Source: Pseudomonas sp. 6D_7.1_Bac1
Lineage (GTDB): Bacteria > Pseudomonadota > Gammaproteobacteria > Pseudomonadales > Pseudomonadaceae
DNA length: 64,000 nt
Direction of reading: 5' to 3'
NCBI RefSeq assembly: GCF_025465945.1
Contig: NZ_JANLNW010000051.1
Coordinates: 62,001 to 126,000 of the forward strand
Shown: positions 38,102 through 47,312 of the stretch, piece after piece
How the letters are laid out: every line of letters starts with the position of its first letter
Numbering within the stretch: position 1 is the first letter of the stretch
Position numbers and translations under genes: made by a program
Notes under the pieces: generated by a model
Databases searched by the model: none
What the model was told of the DNA's origin: nothing
The model's input: only the letters and a program-made list of their open reading frames with translations

Positions 38102-39043
38102 ATGCTGCGATTTATCGCTCAACGCCTGGCACTCTCCGTGCCGACCCTGTTGCTGATCTCCGTAGTGGTGTTCGCGCTGATCCGCTTCATCCCCGGCGAT
38201 CCGGCGCTGCTAATGCTCGGCGATATGGCCGACCCAAAAAGCCTGGCCACCACACGTGCGGCACTGGGGCTGGATCACTCGATAGGCGTGCAGTTCGCCT
38301 ATTGGCTGCAGTCAGTGCTCAGCGGTGACCTCGGTGTGTCGATCACCAGCAAACAACCGGTGCTGGAACTGATCCTCGACCGTTTCTCGGTCAGCGCCAG
38401 CATCGTGCTGGTAGCGGTTCTGCTGGCGGCGCTGATTGCCGTACCAGCCGGCCTGTTCGCTGCCTGGAAACAGGACAGTGCGCTGGACCTGGGGCTGGTC
38501 ACCGGCGCGACCCTGCTGCTGTCGATTCCCAGCTTCTGGCTCGGCCTGCTGTTGCTCTACGCGTTCGGGATCAAGCTCAACTGGCTGCCCGTGGTGGGTT
38601 ATGTGCCGTTCGCGCAGAACCCCGGTGAAGCCGTGACCTATCTGGTACTGCCGATTGTCACCCTGACGCTGGTGGAGTTGGGGGCGATTACCCGGATGGC
38701 CCGGGCCAGCACCATCGAGGTGCTGCGCCTGGAATACATCGCCCACGCCAGAGCCAAAGGTTTATCGGAACGCGCGGTGCTGTGGCGTCACGCGCTGCCA
38801 AATGCCTTCGCGCCGACCTGGACCTTGATCGGCTTGATCCTCGGCAATTTGCTGGGCGGTATCGCGGTACTGGAAACGGTGTTCACCCTGCCCGGCATCG
38901 GCCGTTTGATGGTCGACGCCATCTACGCTCGCGATTACCCCGTGCTGCAAGGCTGCCTGCTGTTGATCACCTTCATCTACGTGGCGGTCAACCTGCTGGT
39001 GGACCTGCTCTATCCACTCTTCGACCCGAGGGTGAAGTTATGA
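38102..39043 (+). CDS. ABC importer permease, DppB/GsiC type
   Basis: 313 residues with six hydrophobic segments, the DppB-type start FIAQRLALSVPTLLLISVVVFAL and the EAA loop (EYIAHARAKGLSERAVLWRHALPNAF) in the C-terminal half. Forms the inner-membrane channel with the next gene, with which it overlaps by ATGA. Confidence 0.92.
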   Translation: MLRFIAQRLALSVPTLLLISVVVFALIRFIPGDPALLMLGDMADPKSLATTRAALGLDHSIGVQFAYWLQSVLSGDLGVSITSKQPVLELILDRFSVSASIVLVAVLLAALIAVPAGLFAAWKQDSALDLGLVTGATLLLSIPSFWLGLLLLYAFGIKLNWLPVVGYVPFAQNPGEAVTYLVLPIVTLTLVELGAITRMARASTIEVLRLEYIAHARAKGLSERAVLWRHALPNAFAPTWTLIGLILGNLLGGIAVLETVFTLPGIGRLMVDAIYARDYPVLQGCLLLITFIYVAVNLLVDLLYPLFDPRVKL

Positions 39044-39906
39044 CCGTCTCCCTGCCTCCTGTATCTGTCAGCCCCACGCCTACGCGTCGCCCGCTGCGTT
39101 GGCCACCGGCAAACGCCTTGATTGGCGGCACGCTGTTGGCACTGCTGATCAGCATGGCCTTGCTCGGCGTGTTCTGGACACCTTACGACCCGCTGAAAAT
39201 CGACTTGCTGACTCGCCTCAAGGCACCCTCGGCGCTGCATTGGCTGGGCACCGACGAGTTTGGTCGTGACGTGCTCAGCCGGCTGATCATCGGTGCGCGC
39301 ACCAGTTTGTGGATCAGCCTGCTGACCGTGTGCCTGGCGCTGTTTTTCGGCAGCCTGATCGGCATGCTCGCCGGCTACCTGCGAGGTTGGACCGATCGCG
39401 TGCTGATGATGATCAACGATGCGCTGCTGGCCTTCCCCGGCATTCTGATGGCGCTGGGGTTGATGGCGATCATCGGTGCCAGCCAGTACGGAATTGTGCT
39501 GGCCTTGAGCATCGCCTACACACCGTCGGTGGTTCGGGTGGTGCGTGGCAGTGTGCTGTCGCTGCGTGAACGCGAGTTCATCGAAGCTTCACGGGTGATC
39601 GGAAATTCAGAGTTCTACACGCTGTACCGGCACGTCGCACCCAACTGTGTCGCGCCGCTGTGCGTGCTCGCCACCAGCATGTTCGGCTGGACGCTGCTCT
39701 CGGAAAGCGCCTTGAGCTTCCTCGGCCTGGGTGTTCCGCCACCTGCGGCGACCTGGGGCAACATGCTCGCCGCCAGCCGCCCGTACATTGCCAACGCCAC
39801 CTGGCTCGGCCTGTTCCCGGGGCTGTTCATCGCCCTGGCGCTGGTCGCCATCAACCTGTTCGGCGACGCCTTGCGCGACCGCCTCGACCCTCGAATGAGC
39901 CGTTGA
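39040..39906 (+). CDS. ABC importer permease, DppC/GsiD type
   Basis: 288 residues. DppC-type N-terminus followed by HWLGTDEFGRDVLSRLIIGARTSL and the EAA loop (EFIEASRVIGNSEFYTLYRHVAPN). Overlaps the previous permease by four bases and is followed two bases later by the ATPase gene. A longer in-frame extension to 38782 would overlap the previous permease and is rejected. Confidence 0.93.
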   Translation: MTVSLPPVSVSPTPTRRPLRWPPANALIGGTLLALLISMALLGVFWTPYDPLKIDLLTRLKAPSALHWLGTDEFGRDVLSRLIIGARTSLWISLLTVCLALFFGSLIGMLAGYLRGWTDRVLMMINDALLAFPGILMALGLMAIIGASQYGIVLALSIAYTPSVVRVVRGSVLSLREREFIEASRVIGNSEFYTLYRHVAPNCVAPLCVLATSMFGWTLLSESALSFLGLGVPPPAATWGNMLAASRPYIANATWLGLFPGLFIALALVAINLFGDALRDRLDPRMSR

Positions 39907-39908
39907 TC

Positions 39909-41558
39909 ATGCCCAGTCAAACACCGTTGCTTGAAGTCGACCATTTGCTGATCCGCGCTGGCGCCCAAGGCCCGCTGGCGGTCAACGATCTGAGTTTCAC
40001 TGTCGCTCCCGGCGAGATTGTCGCGCTGGTGGGTGAGTCCGGGAGCGGCAAGACCATGGCCGCACGTGCAGCGATTGGCCTGCTGCCCCTGCCGATGGAG
40101 GTCTGTGGCGGCGCGATCCGCTTTGAAGGCCAGGACCTCAATCAGCTCAGTGGCGCGCCATTGCGTGACATCCGCGGCGCACGGATCGGCATGGTGTTCC
40201 AGGAACCGATGGTGTCGCTCAACCCGGCCATCCGCATCGGCGAGCAAATGGCCGAAGGCCTGCGCCTGCACACCGACCTGAACACGGCACAGATTCGCGA
40301 ACGCTGCGTGGACATGCTGACGCGCATCGGCATTGCCGACCCCGAACGCTGTCTGAGCGCCTATCCCCATGAGTTCTCGGGCGGCATGCGTCAGCGGATC
40401 ATGCTCGCCTCGGTGATGCTACTGCGTCCGGCGCTGCTGATTGCCGACGAACCCACCACCGCGCTCGATTGCCTGGCGCAACTGGACGTGATTGAACTGA
40501 TGCTGGAGCTCACCCGCGAACAAGGCACGGCGATCTTGTTCATCAGCCACGATTTGTCACTGGTGGCGCGTTATGCCCACAAGGTCGTGGTCATGCGTCA
40601 CGGCAAGGCAGTGGAGCAAGGCTCGATCAGTCATATTCTGCTGGCCCCGCAACACGCCTACACCCGCCAATTGCTCGAAGCACTGCCCAAGCGCGGCGAA
40701 CTGACTGCGTTGCCTGCGGCCGACAAACCCTTGGTGGAAATTACGGGTGTCAGCATCGAGCATCCGGGTCATGCGCGGTTCTGGGGTAAATCGCAGCCCA
40801 AGCGCGCCGTGCACAACGCCAACCTGTGCATCGCCCCCGGTGAAACCCTGGCACTGGTGGGCGGCAGCGGGTCGGGCAAAACCACGCTGGGACGTGCGCT
40901 GGTGGGGCTGGTCACCCCCTGCGCCGGCGAGATTCGCTTCAAGGGCATTGATATTCTCAAGGCCGGTCAGCGTGAGCATCGGCTGCAATGCCAGATGATC
41001 TTTCAAGACCCCTACTCGTCCCTCGACCCACGGATGCGCATTGGCGAAACCCTCGCCGAACCGCTGCGCCACCTGCCGGCGCTCAGCGCAGAACAAAAAC
41101 GTCAACGCGTCGCCACCACACTGGTGGACATCGGTTTGTCGCCAGACTTCATGGAGCGGTTTCCCCATCAATTGTCGGGCGGTCAACGCCAGCGAGTGGC
41201 CATCGGCCGAGCGCTGGTTCGGCACCCGCAACTGGTGATCGCCGACGAACCGATCTCGGCGCTGGACATGACCATCCAGAAGCAAATCCTCGAACTGTTC
41301 GAGCGCTTGCAGGCGCAATACGGCTTTGCTTGCCTGTTCATTTCCCATGACCTGGCGGCCGTCGAACGCATCGCCCATCGGGTGGCGGTCATGCATCAGG
41401 GTCATATCGTGGAAATCGGCAGCCGTGACGCGGTCTTCGATAAGCCCCTGCATCCCTACACCCGGCAATTGCTGGCGGCCGCGAGCCCACTGGAACAACT
41501 TGCGGGTGGCGGTTACCGCCTACGACCAAAACCCGCAAGCCTGCAACCCACGCCTTAG
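39909..41558 (+). CDS. Fused double ABC ATPase (DppD-DppF / GsiA type)
   Basis: 549 residues with two complete ATPase domains. First: Walker A GESGSGKTMA near residue 40, signature SGGMRQR, Walker B LLIADEPTTALD. Second: Walker A GGSGSGKTTL near residue 322, signature LSGGQRQR, Walker B LVIADEPISALD. The fusion of the two ATPases into one chain is the layout of glutathione-importer GsiA. It energises the permease pair. Confidence 0.92.
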   Translation: MPSQTPLLEVDHLLIRAGAQGPLAVNDLSFTVAPGEIVALVGESGSGKTMAARAAIGLLPLPMEVCGGAIRFEGQDLNQLSGAPLRDIRGARIGMVFQEPMVSLNPAIRIGEQMAEGLRLHTDLNTAQIRERCVDMLTRIGIADPERCLSAYPHEFSGGMRQRIMLASVMLLRPALLIADEPTTALDCLAQLDVIELMLELTREQGTAILFISHDLSLVARYAHKVVVMRHGKAVEQGSISHILLAPQHAYTRQLLEALPKRGELTALPAADKPLVEITGVSIEHPGHARFWGKSQPKRAVHNANLCIAPGETLALVGGSGSGKTTLGRALVGLVTPCAGEIRFKGIDILKAGQREHRLQCQMIFQDPYSSLDPRMRIGETLAEPLRHLPALSAEQKRQRVATTLVDIGLSPDFMERFPHQLSGGQRQRVAIGRALVRHPQLVIADEPISALDMTIQKQILELFERLQAQYGFACLFISHDLAAVERIAHRVAVMHQGHIVEIGSRDAVFDKPLHPYTRQLLAAASPLEQLAGGGYRLRPKPASLQPTP

Positions 41559-41661
41559 TTAATCACTGACTTCACCGCAGGCGCCTTCAGATACCGCTGA
41601 AGACGCCCATGGCGAAGCCATGCCCGAAAAACAACAAAGAGCCCTCACAGGAGCCAACACC

Positions 41662-42936
41662 ATGAACGCACGACTCATGCAGCACTTGACCTTGATCGGC
41701 GGCACCAGCCTGCTGCCGATGGCAGCCGAGGCGGAGTTTCTCAAGGACAGCAAAGCCGCTCTGGACCTGAAAAACTACTACTTCAACCGTGATTACCGCG
41801 AAGGCGATGGTCAGTCCAAGCGCGACGAATGGGCCCAGGGATTTCTACTGAACCTGCAATCGGGCTACACCGAAGGCACAGTCGGCTTTGGCCTGGACGC
41901 ACTCGGTATGCTCGGGCTGAAACTCGACTCCAGCCCGGACCGCTCCGGTAGCGGCTTGTTGTCCCGGGAAAGCCAGGCCGAACCCGGCAAACCGAGCTAC
42001 GCCAGGCGTGCCCACGACAGTTATTCCAAGCTCGGTCTGACCGCCAAGGCCCGCATTGCCAAGAGCGAGCTACGCATCGGCCATTTGCTGCCCGACCTGC
42101 CGCTGCTGCAACCCAACACCAGCCGGGTGCTCCCGCAGACCTTCGAAGGCGCCCTGCTCAGCTCCAACGACATCAAGGGCCTGACCCTGCGCGGCGGGCA
42201 GATCGATCAAGTCAAACAACGGGAATCGACACACTACGAAAAGATGGGCCTGACCAGCCAGAGCGGCGCTTACAAGAGTTCGGCAAAAAGTGACGAGTTC
42301 AGTTTCGGCGGCGCTGATTACCAGTTCAACCCAACGCTGACTGGCAGCTATTACTATGCGCAGCTTGAGGACATTTATCAGCAGCACTACGTCGGCCTCA
42401 AACACAGCCTGGCGCTGGGCGGTGGCACCCTGAAAAGCGATATTCGCTACTTCAGCGCCGACGAGGCAGGTGCAGGTCTGGCCGGCACCGTCGACAACCG
42501 CGCGTTGAGCACACGCTTCATGTACACGATTGCCGGGCATTCCATTGGTGGTGGCTTCCAGCAGCAGTACGGTGAAACACCGTTTGCCTACGTCGACGGC
42601 AGCAACACCTACCTGTTCACCGAGTACCAACTGAGCAACTTCTCGCAAACCAAGGAACGCGCCTGGCACGCCCGCTACGATTTTGACTTCGCTGCAGCGG
42701 GCATTCCGGGGCTGCTGTTCTCTACACGCTATGCCAAGGGCGATCAGGCACAGATCAGGAAGTTTGTCGGCGAAGGTCGGGAATGGGAACGTGACATCGA
42801 TCTGGGCTACACCATTCAGAGCGGTCCGCTGAAGAACGTCAGCGCCCGCTGGCGTAACGGTTTGAGCAAGAGCAACTACCAGCGCGACACCAACGAAAAC
42901 CGCTTGATCATCAGTTACAACATCAAGCTCTGGTAA
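41662..42936 (+). CDS. OprD-family outer-membrane porin
   Basis: 424 residues with a signal peptide (cleavage after AEA) and the OprD features: FLKDSKAALDLKNYYFNRDYR start, GEPSYARRAH-like loop and an aromatic C-terminal end NIKLW. OprD paralogues admit amino acids, peptides or organic acids through the outer membrane. CAGGAG lies nine bases before the ATG. It is the last gene of the C45/ABC operon and so presumably the outer-membrane gate for the same substrate. A GC-rich hairpin follows. Confidence 0.9.
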   Translation: MNARLMQHLTLIGGTSLLPMAAEAEFLKDSKAALDLKNYYFNRDYREGDGQSKRDEWAQGFLLNLQSGYTEGTVGFGLDALGMLGLKLDSSPDRSGSGLLSRESQAEPGKPSYARRAHDSYSKLGLTAKARIAKSELRIGHLLPDLPLLQPNTSRVLPQTFEGALLSSNDIKGLTLRGGQIDQVKQRESTHYEKMGLTSQSGAYKSSAKSDEFSFGGADYQFNPTLTGSYYYAQLEDIYQQHYVGLKHSLALGGGTLKSDIRYFSADEAGAGLAGTVDNRALSTRFMYTIAGHSIGGGFQQQYGETPFAYVDGSNTYLFTEYQLSNFSQTKERAWHARYDFDFAAAGIPGLLFSTRYAKGDQAQIRKFVGEGREWERDIDLGYTIQSGPLKNVSARWRNGLSKSNYQRDTNENRLIISYNIKLW

Positions 42937-42951
42937 TACGGCGTTGAGGAT

Positions 42952-42985
42952 CGCAGGCTGCGCTAAGGCTGTGGCGTAGCCTGCG
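42952..42985. terminator. Hairpin between oprD-type gene and zapE
   Basis: CGCAGGCTGCGC and GCGTAGCCTGCG form an almost perfect 12-base stem with a 10-base loop between two convergent genes; it may end both transcripts and is also REP-like. Confidence 0.65.
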
Positions 42986-42990
42986 GTGTT

Positions 42991-44109
42991 TCAGGCCTCG
43001 GCAAAGCGCTGCAGTTGCATTTCCTTCAGCCGGCTATGGGTCCGGCGAAACGGGAATTCCAGGTAGCCCTCGGTGTACAGCTCATCCATCGACACCTGCG
43101 CTTCGACGTACAACGGCACTTTACGGTCGTAGCACTCATCGACCAGCGCGATAAAGCGCCGCACGCTGTCGTCGTGTACCGACAATTGCGGCAATTCACG
43201 GTCGCCGGCCTCGACGCGTTCGGCGCCATCCTCGGTGCCCCTGGCGATGCGTCCGGGCCGTTGGTGAGCACTGAGATTGGGCACTTCGCTTAACAGAATA
43301 GTGCTGAAGCGATCACACAGCGCCATGAAGTCCATCGCCGCGAAAGGTTGCTCGCACAGGTCCGCGTAACGGCACCAGAGCACGGTTTCACTGGCTTGCA
43401 CCGCAATCACCGAGCGATAGCCGATGGTCACGGGATCGCTGGACACTGGCTGTCCTTCAGTCAGTTTCTTGAACACTTCGCTCATCGGGCTGGGCTGACC
43501 GGGTGCGCTGACCCAATAACGTTGCAGGCCCTTTCCTGGATGCAAGCGGTGATCTTCGCCACCGTCCACTGCCACCACCTGCATGTGGCCCTTGATCGCA
43601 GCAATCGCCGGCAAGAACCGGTCACGGTTGAAACCGTCCGCGTACAACTGCTCCGGTGGTTGATTGGAGGTGCAGACCATCACCACACCTTCGTCGAACA
43701 TCACCTGGAACAGCCGCCCGAGAATGAGTGCGTCGCCGATGTCGTTCACGAACAACTCGTCAAAACACAGCACCCGCACATCCCGGCTCAGCTCACGGGC
43801 CAGTGCCCGCAACGGGTCAGCGGTGCCAGTGAGTTGAAACGAGCGCTGGTGCACCCAGCCCATGAAATGGTGAAAGTGTTGACGCCGGGCCGGGACCCGC
43901 AGGCTTTGGTAGAACTGATCCATCAACCAGGTCTTGCCGCGCCCGACCGGCCCCCAGAGGTAAACCCCGGTGATCGGCGTCCGGCCCTGATGCAAGGCTT
44001 CGTGACAATGCTGCAACGCCAGAACGGCGTGCTGCTGCGCTGCATCCGGGACGAAGCCTTTTTGCAAGAGGGCATGGTGGTAAGCGCTGAGAGGCGAATC
44101 GAAGGTCAT
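42991..44109 (-). CDS. zapE: Cell-division ATPase ZapE (AFG1-like)
   Basis: 372 residues of the AFG1/ZapE family. Walker A GPVGRGKTWLMD near residue 75, Walker B VLCFDELFVNDIGDA and sensor CTSNQPPEQLYADG are visible. ZapE modulates Z-ring stability in late division. The ATG chosen gives MTFDSPLSAYHHALLQ, the usual family start; a longer in-frame start has no better ribosome site. Cytosolic peripheral membrane ATPase. Confidence 0.88.
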   Translation of the reverse strand: MTFDSPLSAYHHALLQKGFVPDAAQQHAVLALQHCHEALHQGRTPITGVYLWGPVGRGKTWLMDQFYQSLRVPARRQHFHHFMGWVHQRSFQLTGTADPLRALARELSRDVRVLCFDELFVNDIGDALILGRLFQVMFDEGVVMVCTSNQPPEQLYADGFNRDRFLPAIAAIKGHMQVVAVDGGEDHRLHPGKGLQRYWVSAPGQPSPMSEVFKKLTEGQPVSSDPVTIGYRSVIAVQASETVLWCRYADLCEQPFAAMDFMALCDRFSTILLSEVPNLSAHQRPGRIARGTEDGAERVEAGDRELPQLSVHDDSVRRFIALVDECYDRKVPLYVEAQVSMDELYTEGYLEFPFRRTHSRLKEMQLQRFAEA

Positions 44110-44210
44110 ACCGGTCTGTTTCGCAGCGGAAAGTGCGAAGTATGGCATGGCCGTGCGACTGTTTTGCAGTCGATCGCTGGCACGCCAGCGCCACAACACA
44201 TCAATGCCAC

Positions 44211-44588
44211 TCAGTAATTGCTGGTGTCCGGGTCTCGGGGCGGTGGGTTGGACGGGATATACGGTTTGACCGAACCCGGCGCAGTGCCGCTGCGCGGATA
44301 GCCGTTGCCGATCCCGCCGTTTTCAAGGGTTGGCGGACGGGGAACCGGTACGGTAGTCGATCCGCGAACGGCCGGCGCGTTGGGCTGGGTGCCTTGCATA
44401 CTGTTAGGGTTGGCCCGGCGAATCGGACTGTTGTAGGGGTTATCGGTGTTGTCAGGAAGATTCTGGGCGAGAACGACCGGCTCCCCCACCACTGCAGCCA
44501 GCATGCCGATATCTGCGCCGGCCTGGGCCAGAGTGCCAAGCAAGCCACTCAACGCCAGCGCGGTGGTCCCAAGCACAAACCTGTTCAT
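44211..44588 (-). CDS. Small exported proline/asparagine-rich protein
   Basis: 125 residues with a clean signal peptide (FVLGTTALALSGLLGTLAQA) and GGAGGAA before the ATG. The mature part is low-complexity, rich in proline, asparagine, glycine and threonine, with no motif I recognise. It is co-oriented with the neighbouring zapE, about 100 bases from it. Function unknown. Confidence 0.7.
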   Translation of the reverse strand: MNRFVLGTTALALSGLLGTLAQAGADIGMLAAVVGEPVVLAQNLPDNTDNPYNSPIRRANPNSMQGTQPNAPAVRGSTTVPVPRPPTLENGGIGNGYPRSGTAPGSVKPYIPSNPPPRDPDTSNY

Positions 44589-44762
44589 GGTGGAGTTCCT
44601 CCCATACATGCAGATTGGGTCTTCGCTTACACGCTACGCGCAGGGTTCGCCCCTGTGAAGAAAATACTCCAGTGCAGATGTAACACCGATTGACCGCACT
44701 ATAGACCGGCGGGGAAACCTCAACACAGCGTCAGCAAGGACTGCTGACGCCGTTGATCGTGC

Positions 44763-45662
44763 TTATATCAAAACAATAATGGCCAGCAAACCGCCGAAAA
44801 TCGCCCACTTTTCCAGGTAGTAGCGCGTCCGGTTACGTTTTTTCAGTTCTTTACCACGCAGGCGGACTTTGTAGATCTTGCCGAAGAACCGGTTCAAGCC
44901 ACCGGTTTTATCGCCGGCGTCGTTAGGCGCGCCGGCAGCGGACATCACGTTGCGGCTGAACCAGCGATTGAATGCTGTTGCCCAGCGGTACTTCATCGGA
45001 CGCTCGATGTCGCAGAACAGGATGATGCGGTTCTGCTGGGTGGTGTTCTCGGCGTAGTGGATGTACGTCTCGTCAAACATCACCGCCTCGCCGTCACGCC
45101 AGTGATAACGCTCGCCGTCGACGTCGATGTAGCACCCCTCATCGTTAGGCGTTTCCAGGCCCAGGTGGTAACGGTACGAGCCGGCATACGGGTCGCGGTG
45201 ACGGACCAGCTTCGAGCCCGGCGGCAATTCAGCGAACATCGCCGCCTTGATCGAACCGATGCTTTGCACCAGCTCTGTCGTACGCGGGCAGAGCTTGGTG
45301 GCCGACGGGTGGCTGTCGCCATACCACTTCAGGTAAAAGCGCTTCCAGCCGGTTTTGAAGAACGAGTTGAAACCCACATCGTCGTATTGGTCCGAGCGCT
45401 TGATCTCCCCTGCCCTGAGCAGGTTCTGGCCTTCGGCGCGGATTTCCTGCCAATTGGCCTGCAACGGGCTCAGGTCCGGGAAGTCGGCCGGATCGAGGTA
45501 AGGCTTGTTGGGGATTTTCGAAAACAGGTAGAGGAAGCAGTTGATCGGGGCCAGAAAGGTCGAATGATCACTCAACTGGCGACTCAGTTTGTGTCGGATA
45601 CGGCCACGCAAATGTACATACGCGATGGATAAAACGTAGAGGGAGACAATGATCAGCTTCAC
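44763..45662 (-). CDS. lpxO: Lipid A 2-hydroxylase (LpxO)
   Basis: 299 residues from a GTG. One N-terminal membrane segment and one near the C-terminus (YYLEKWAIFGGLLAIIVLI) flank an Fe(II)/2-oxoglutarate dioxygenase domain (aspartyl/asparaginyl hydroxylase type) with an RHRDPYAGSYRYHLGLETP core and a second histidine in MFDETYIHYAENTTQ. It adds a 2-hydroxyl group to a secondary acyl chain of lipid A at the inner membrane. The start has no clear ribosome site. Confidence 0.87.
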   Translation of the reverse strand: MKLIIVSLYVLSIAYVHLRGRIRHKLSRQLSDHSTFLAPINCFLYLFSKIPNKPYLDPADFPDLSPLQANWQEIRAEGQNLLRAGEIKRSDQYDDVGFNSFFKTGWKRFYLKWYGDSHPSATKLCPRTTELVQSIGSIKAAMFAELPPGSKLVRHRDPYAGSYRYHLGLETPNDEGCYIDVDGERYHWRDGEAVMFDETYIHYAENTTQQNRIILFCDIERPMKYRWATAFNRWFSRNVMSAAGAPNDAGDKTGGLNRFFGKIYKVRLRGKELKKRNRTRYYLEKWAIFGGLLAIIVLI

Positions 45663-45965
45663 GGGAATTCATCACAGTTCAGAAGAGTACATGCCGCGCG
45701 CCACAAGGCTGATATGAACGCAGCGTCCGAGATTCAACTATCAAGTAAATCGGTAAAGCATGGGAGTTTGAGCAAAAAGCTAGCTCTTGGCCACTGGTTC
45801 GTATTCTAGTCACACTTTGTAACCAAGGGTTAACTTACATTTGTGAAAATCTGTGGGGAATTCGAGCCAGAAAAACACCTGTTCAGCTCAACAAACACAG
45901 GGCACCATGGGTAGCTGCCGATGCCTGCCAGCCGGGCGCACCCCCTATTCATGGATGAATGCTTG
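45663..45965. other. Intergenic region without recognised features
   Basis: 303 bases between divergent lpxO and the serine hydrolase gene. AT-rich, promoter DNA is expected, but no convincing repeat or operator was found. Confidence 0.4.
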
Positions 45966-47291
45966 ATGATCTTAGCCGCACTTTCCAGACACCTTCATAC
46001 ACGCACCGCGGCGTTGCTCGCCATTTTGGCCGCCTCGACGACCTTCGCGAGCGAGTTTCCCGATGCCGCCGCCAGCGACCCGGCAACACTGGGCTGGATG
46101 GTCGGCACGCCACCGCCCGCCGATCGCATCGTTCGCTTCGAAGATGGCAGCTACTTCAAGTTTCCGGCCCTGCGCTGGAGCGTCTCGAATTTCCGTCAGT
46201 TGATGCCCACGCTCAACGTCTCGCGAGGGCTGGGGTCCCCCACGGCGCTGCCAGAGGCGCTGGATGAACACATCAATGCGCTGACGTTCAAAACCCTCGA
46301 TTCAAAACAGTCGCTGACCTGGGAGCAATCGCTGGCGGCCACCTATACCGACGGGATTATTGTTCTGCATCGTGGCAACGTGGTCTACGAGCGCTATTTC
46401 GGCGTGCTGAAACCTCAAGGCCAGCATGCCGCAATGTCCGTCACCAAGTCGGTGATCGGCACCCTGGGCGCGACACTGGTGGCAGAAGGTCGTATCGACC
46501 CTGACAAGCATGTCGCCGATTACGTACCCGAGTTGGCAAAATCAGCCTTTGGCGAGGCTACCGTGCGCCAGGTGCTGGACATGACCACGGGTCTCAAATA
46601 CAGCGAAGACTATGCCAACCCGAACGCTGAAGTCTGGGCTCACGCCAACGCCGGCAGCCCGCTGCCCAAGCCGAAGGATTACCAGGGGCCACGCAGCTAC
46701 TATGAGTTTTTGCAGACTGTACAGCTGCAAGGCCAGCACGGTGTCGCCTTCGCCTACAAGACCATCAACACCGATGTACTGGGCTGGGTGATCGCCCGGG
46801 CAACCGGTCAAAACGTTGCGCAGTTTCTCTCGGAGCGTATCTGGGGTCGCCTGGGCGCCGAACAGGATGCCTACTTCACCGTGGATTCGATCGGTACACC
46901 GTTTGCTGGCGGCGGCCTGAACACCGGCCTGCGTGACATGGCACGCTTTGGCGAGATGCTGCGCAACGACGGCCAATTCAATGGTCAGCAAATCCTGCCC
47001 AAAGCCGTGGTCGATGACATACGCCACGGTGGCGACAAGGCCGCTTTTGCCAAAGCCGGGTATGGGCTGCTGCAAGGCTGGAGTTATCGCAACATGTGGT
47101 GGGTCAGCCACAACCCGGATGGCGCGTTCATGGCTCGCGGCGTTCACGGGCAAAGCATCTACATCGATCCGAAGGCAGAAATGGTGATCGTGCGCTTCGC
47201 TTCACATCCGGTAGCGGGCAACGCAGCCAACGATCCGGTCACGTTGCCGGCCTTCGACGCGCTGGCCCAGTATCTGATCAAGCAGCCTTGA
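45966..47291 (+). CDS. Exported beta-lactamase-fold serine hydrolase (6-aminohexanoate-dimer hydrolase-like)
   Basis: About 441 residues. The ATG chosen leads into a signal peptide ending near TTFA. The catalytic SxxK motif is SVTKS near residue 160, with Y in the MTTGLKYSEDYANP segment resembling the NylB family, and a late HGQS segment. It probably hydrolyses an ester or amide in the periplasm; the substrate is unknown. Upstream in-frame ATG codons (45921, 45951) cannot be excluded. A convergent diguanylate cyclase gene follows 21 bases later. Confidence 0.8.
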   Translation: MILAALSRHLHTRTAALLAILAASTTFASEFPDAAASDPATLGWMVGTPPPADRIVRFEDGSYFKFPALRWSVSNFRQLMPTLNVSRGLGSPTALPEALDEHINALTFKTLDSKQSLTWEQSLAATYTDGIIVLHRGNVVYERYFGVLKPQGQHAAMSVTKSVIGTLGATLVAEGRIDPDKHVADYVPELAKSAFGEATVRQVLDMTTGLKYSEDYANPNAEVWAHANAGSPLPKPKDYQGPRSYYEFLQTVQLQGQHGVAFAYKTINTDVLGWVIARATGQNVAQFLSERIWGRLGAEQDAYFTVDSIGTPFAGGGLNTGLRDMARFGEMLRNDGQFNGQQILPKAVVDDIRHGGDKAAFAKAGYGLLQGWSYRNMWWVSHNPDGAFMARGVHGQSIYIDPKAEMVIVRFASHPVAGNAANDPVTLPAFDALAQYLIKQP

Positions 47292-47312
47292 GGAGTTGAT
47301 GAGCTGCCGAGA

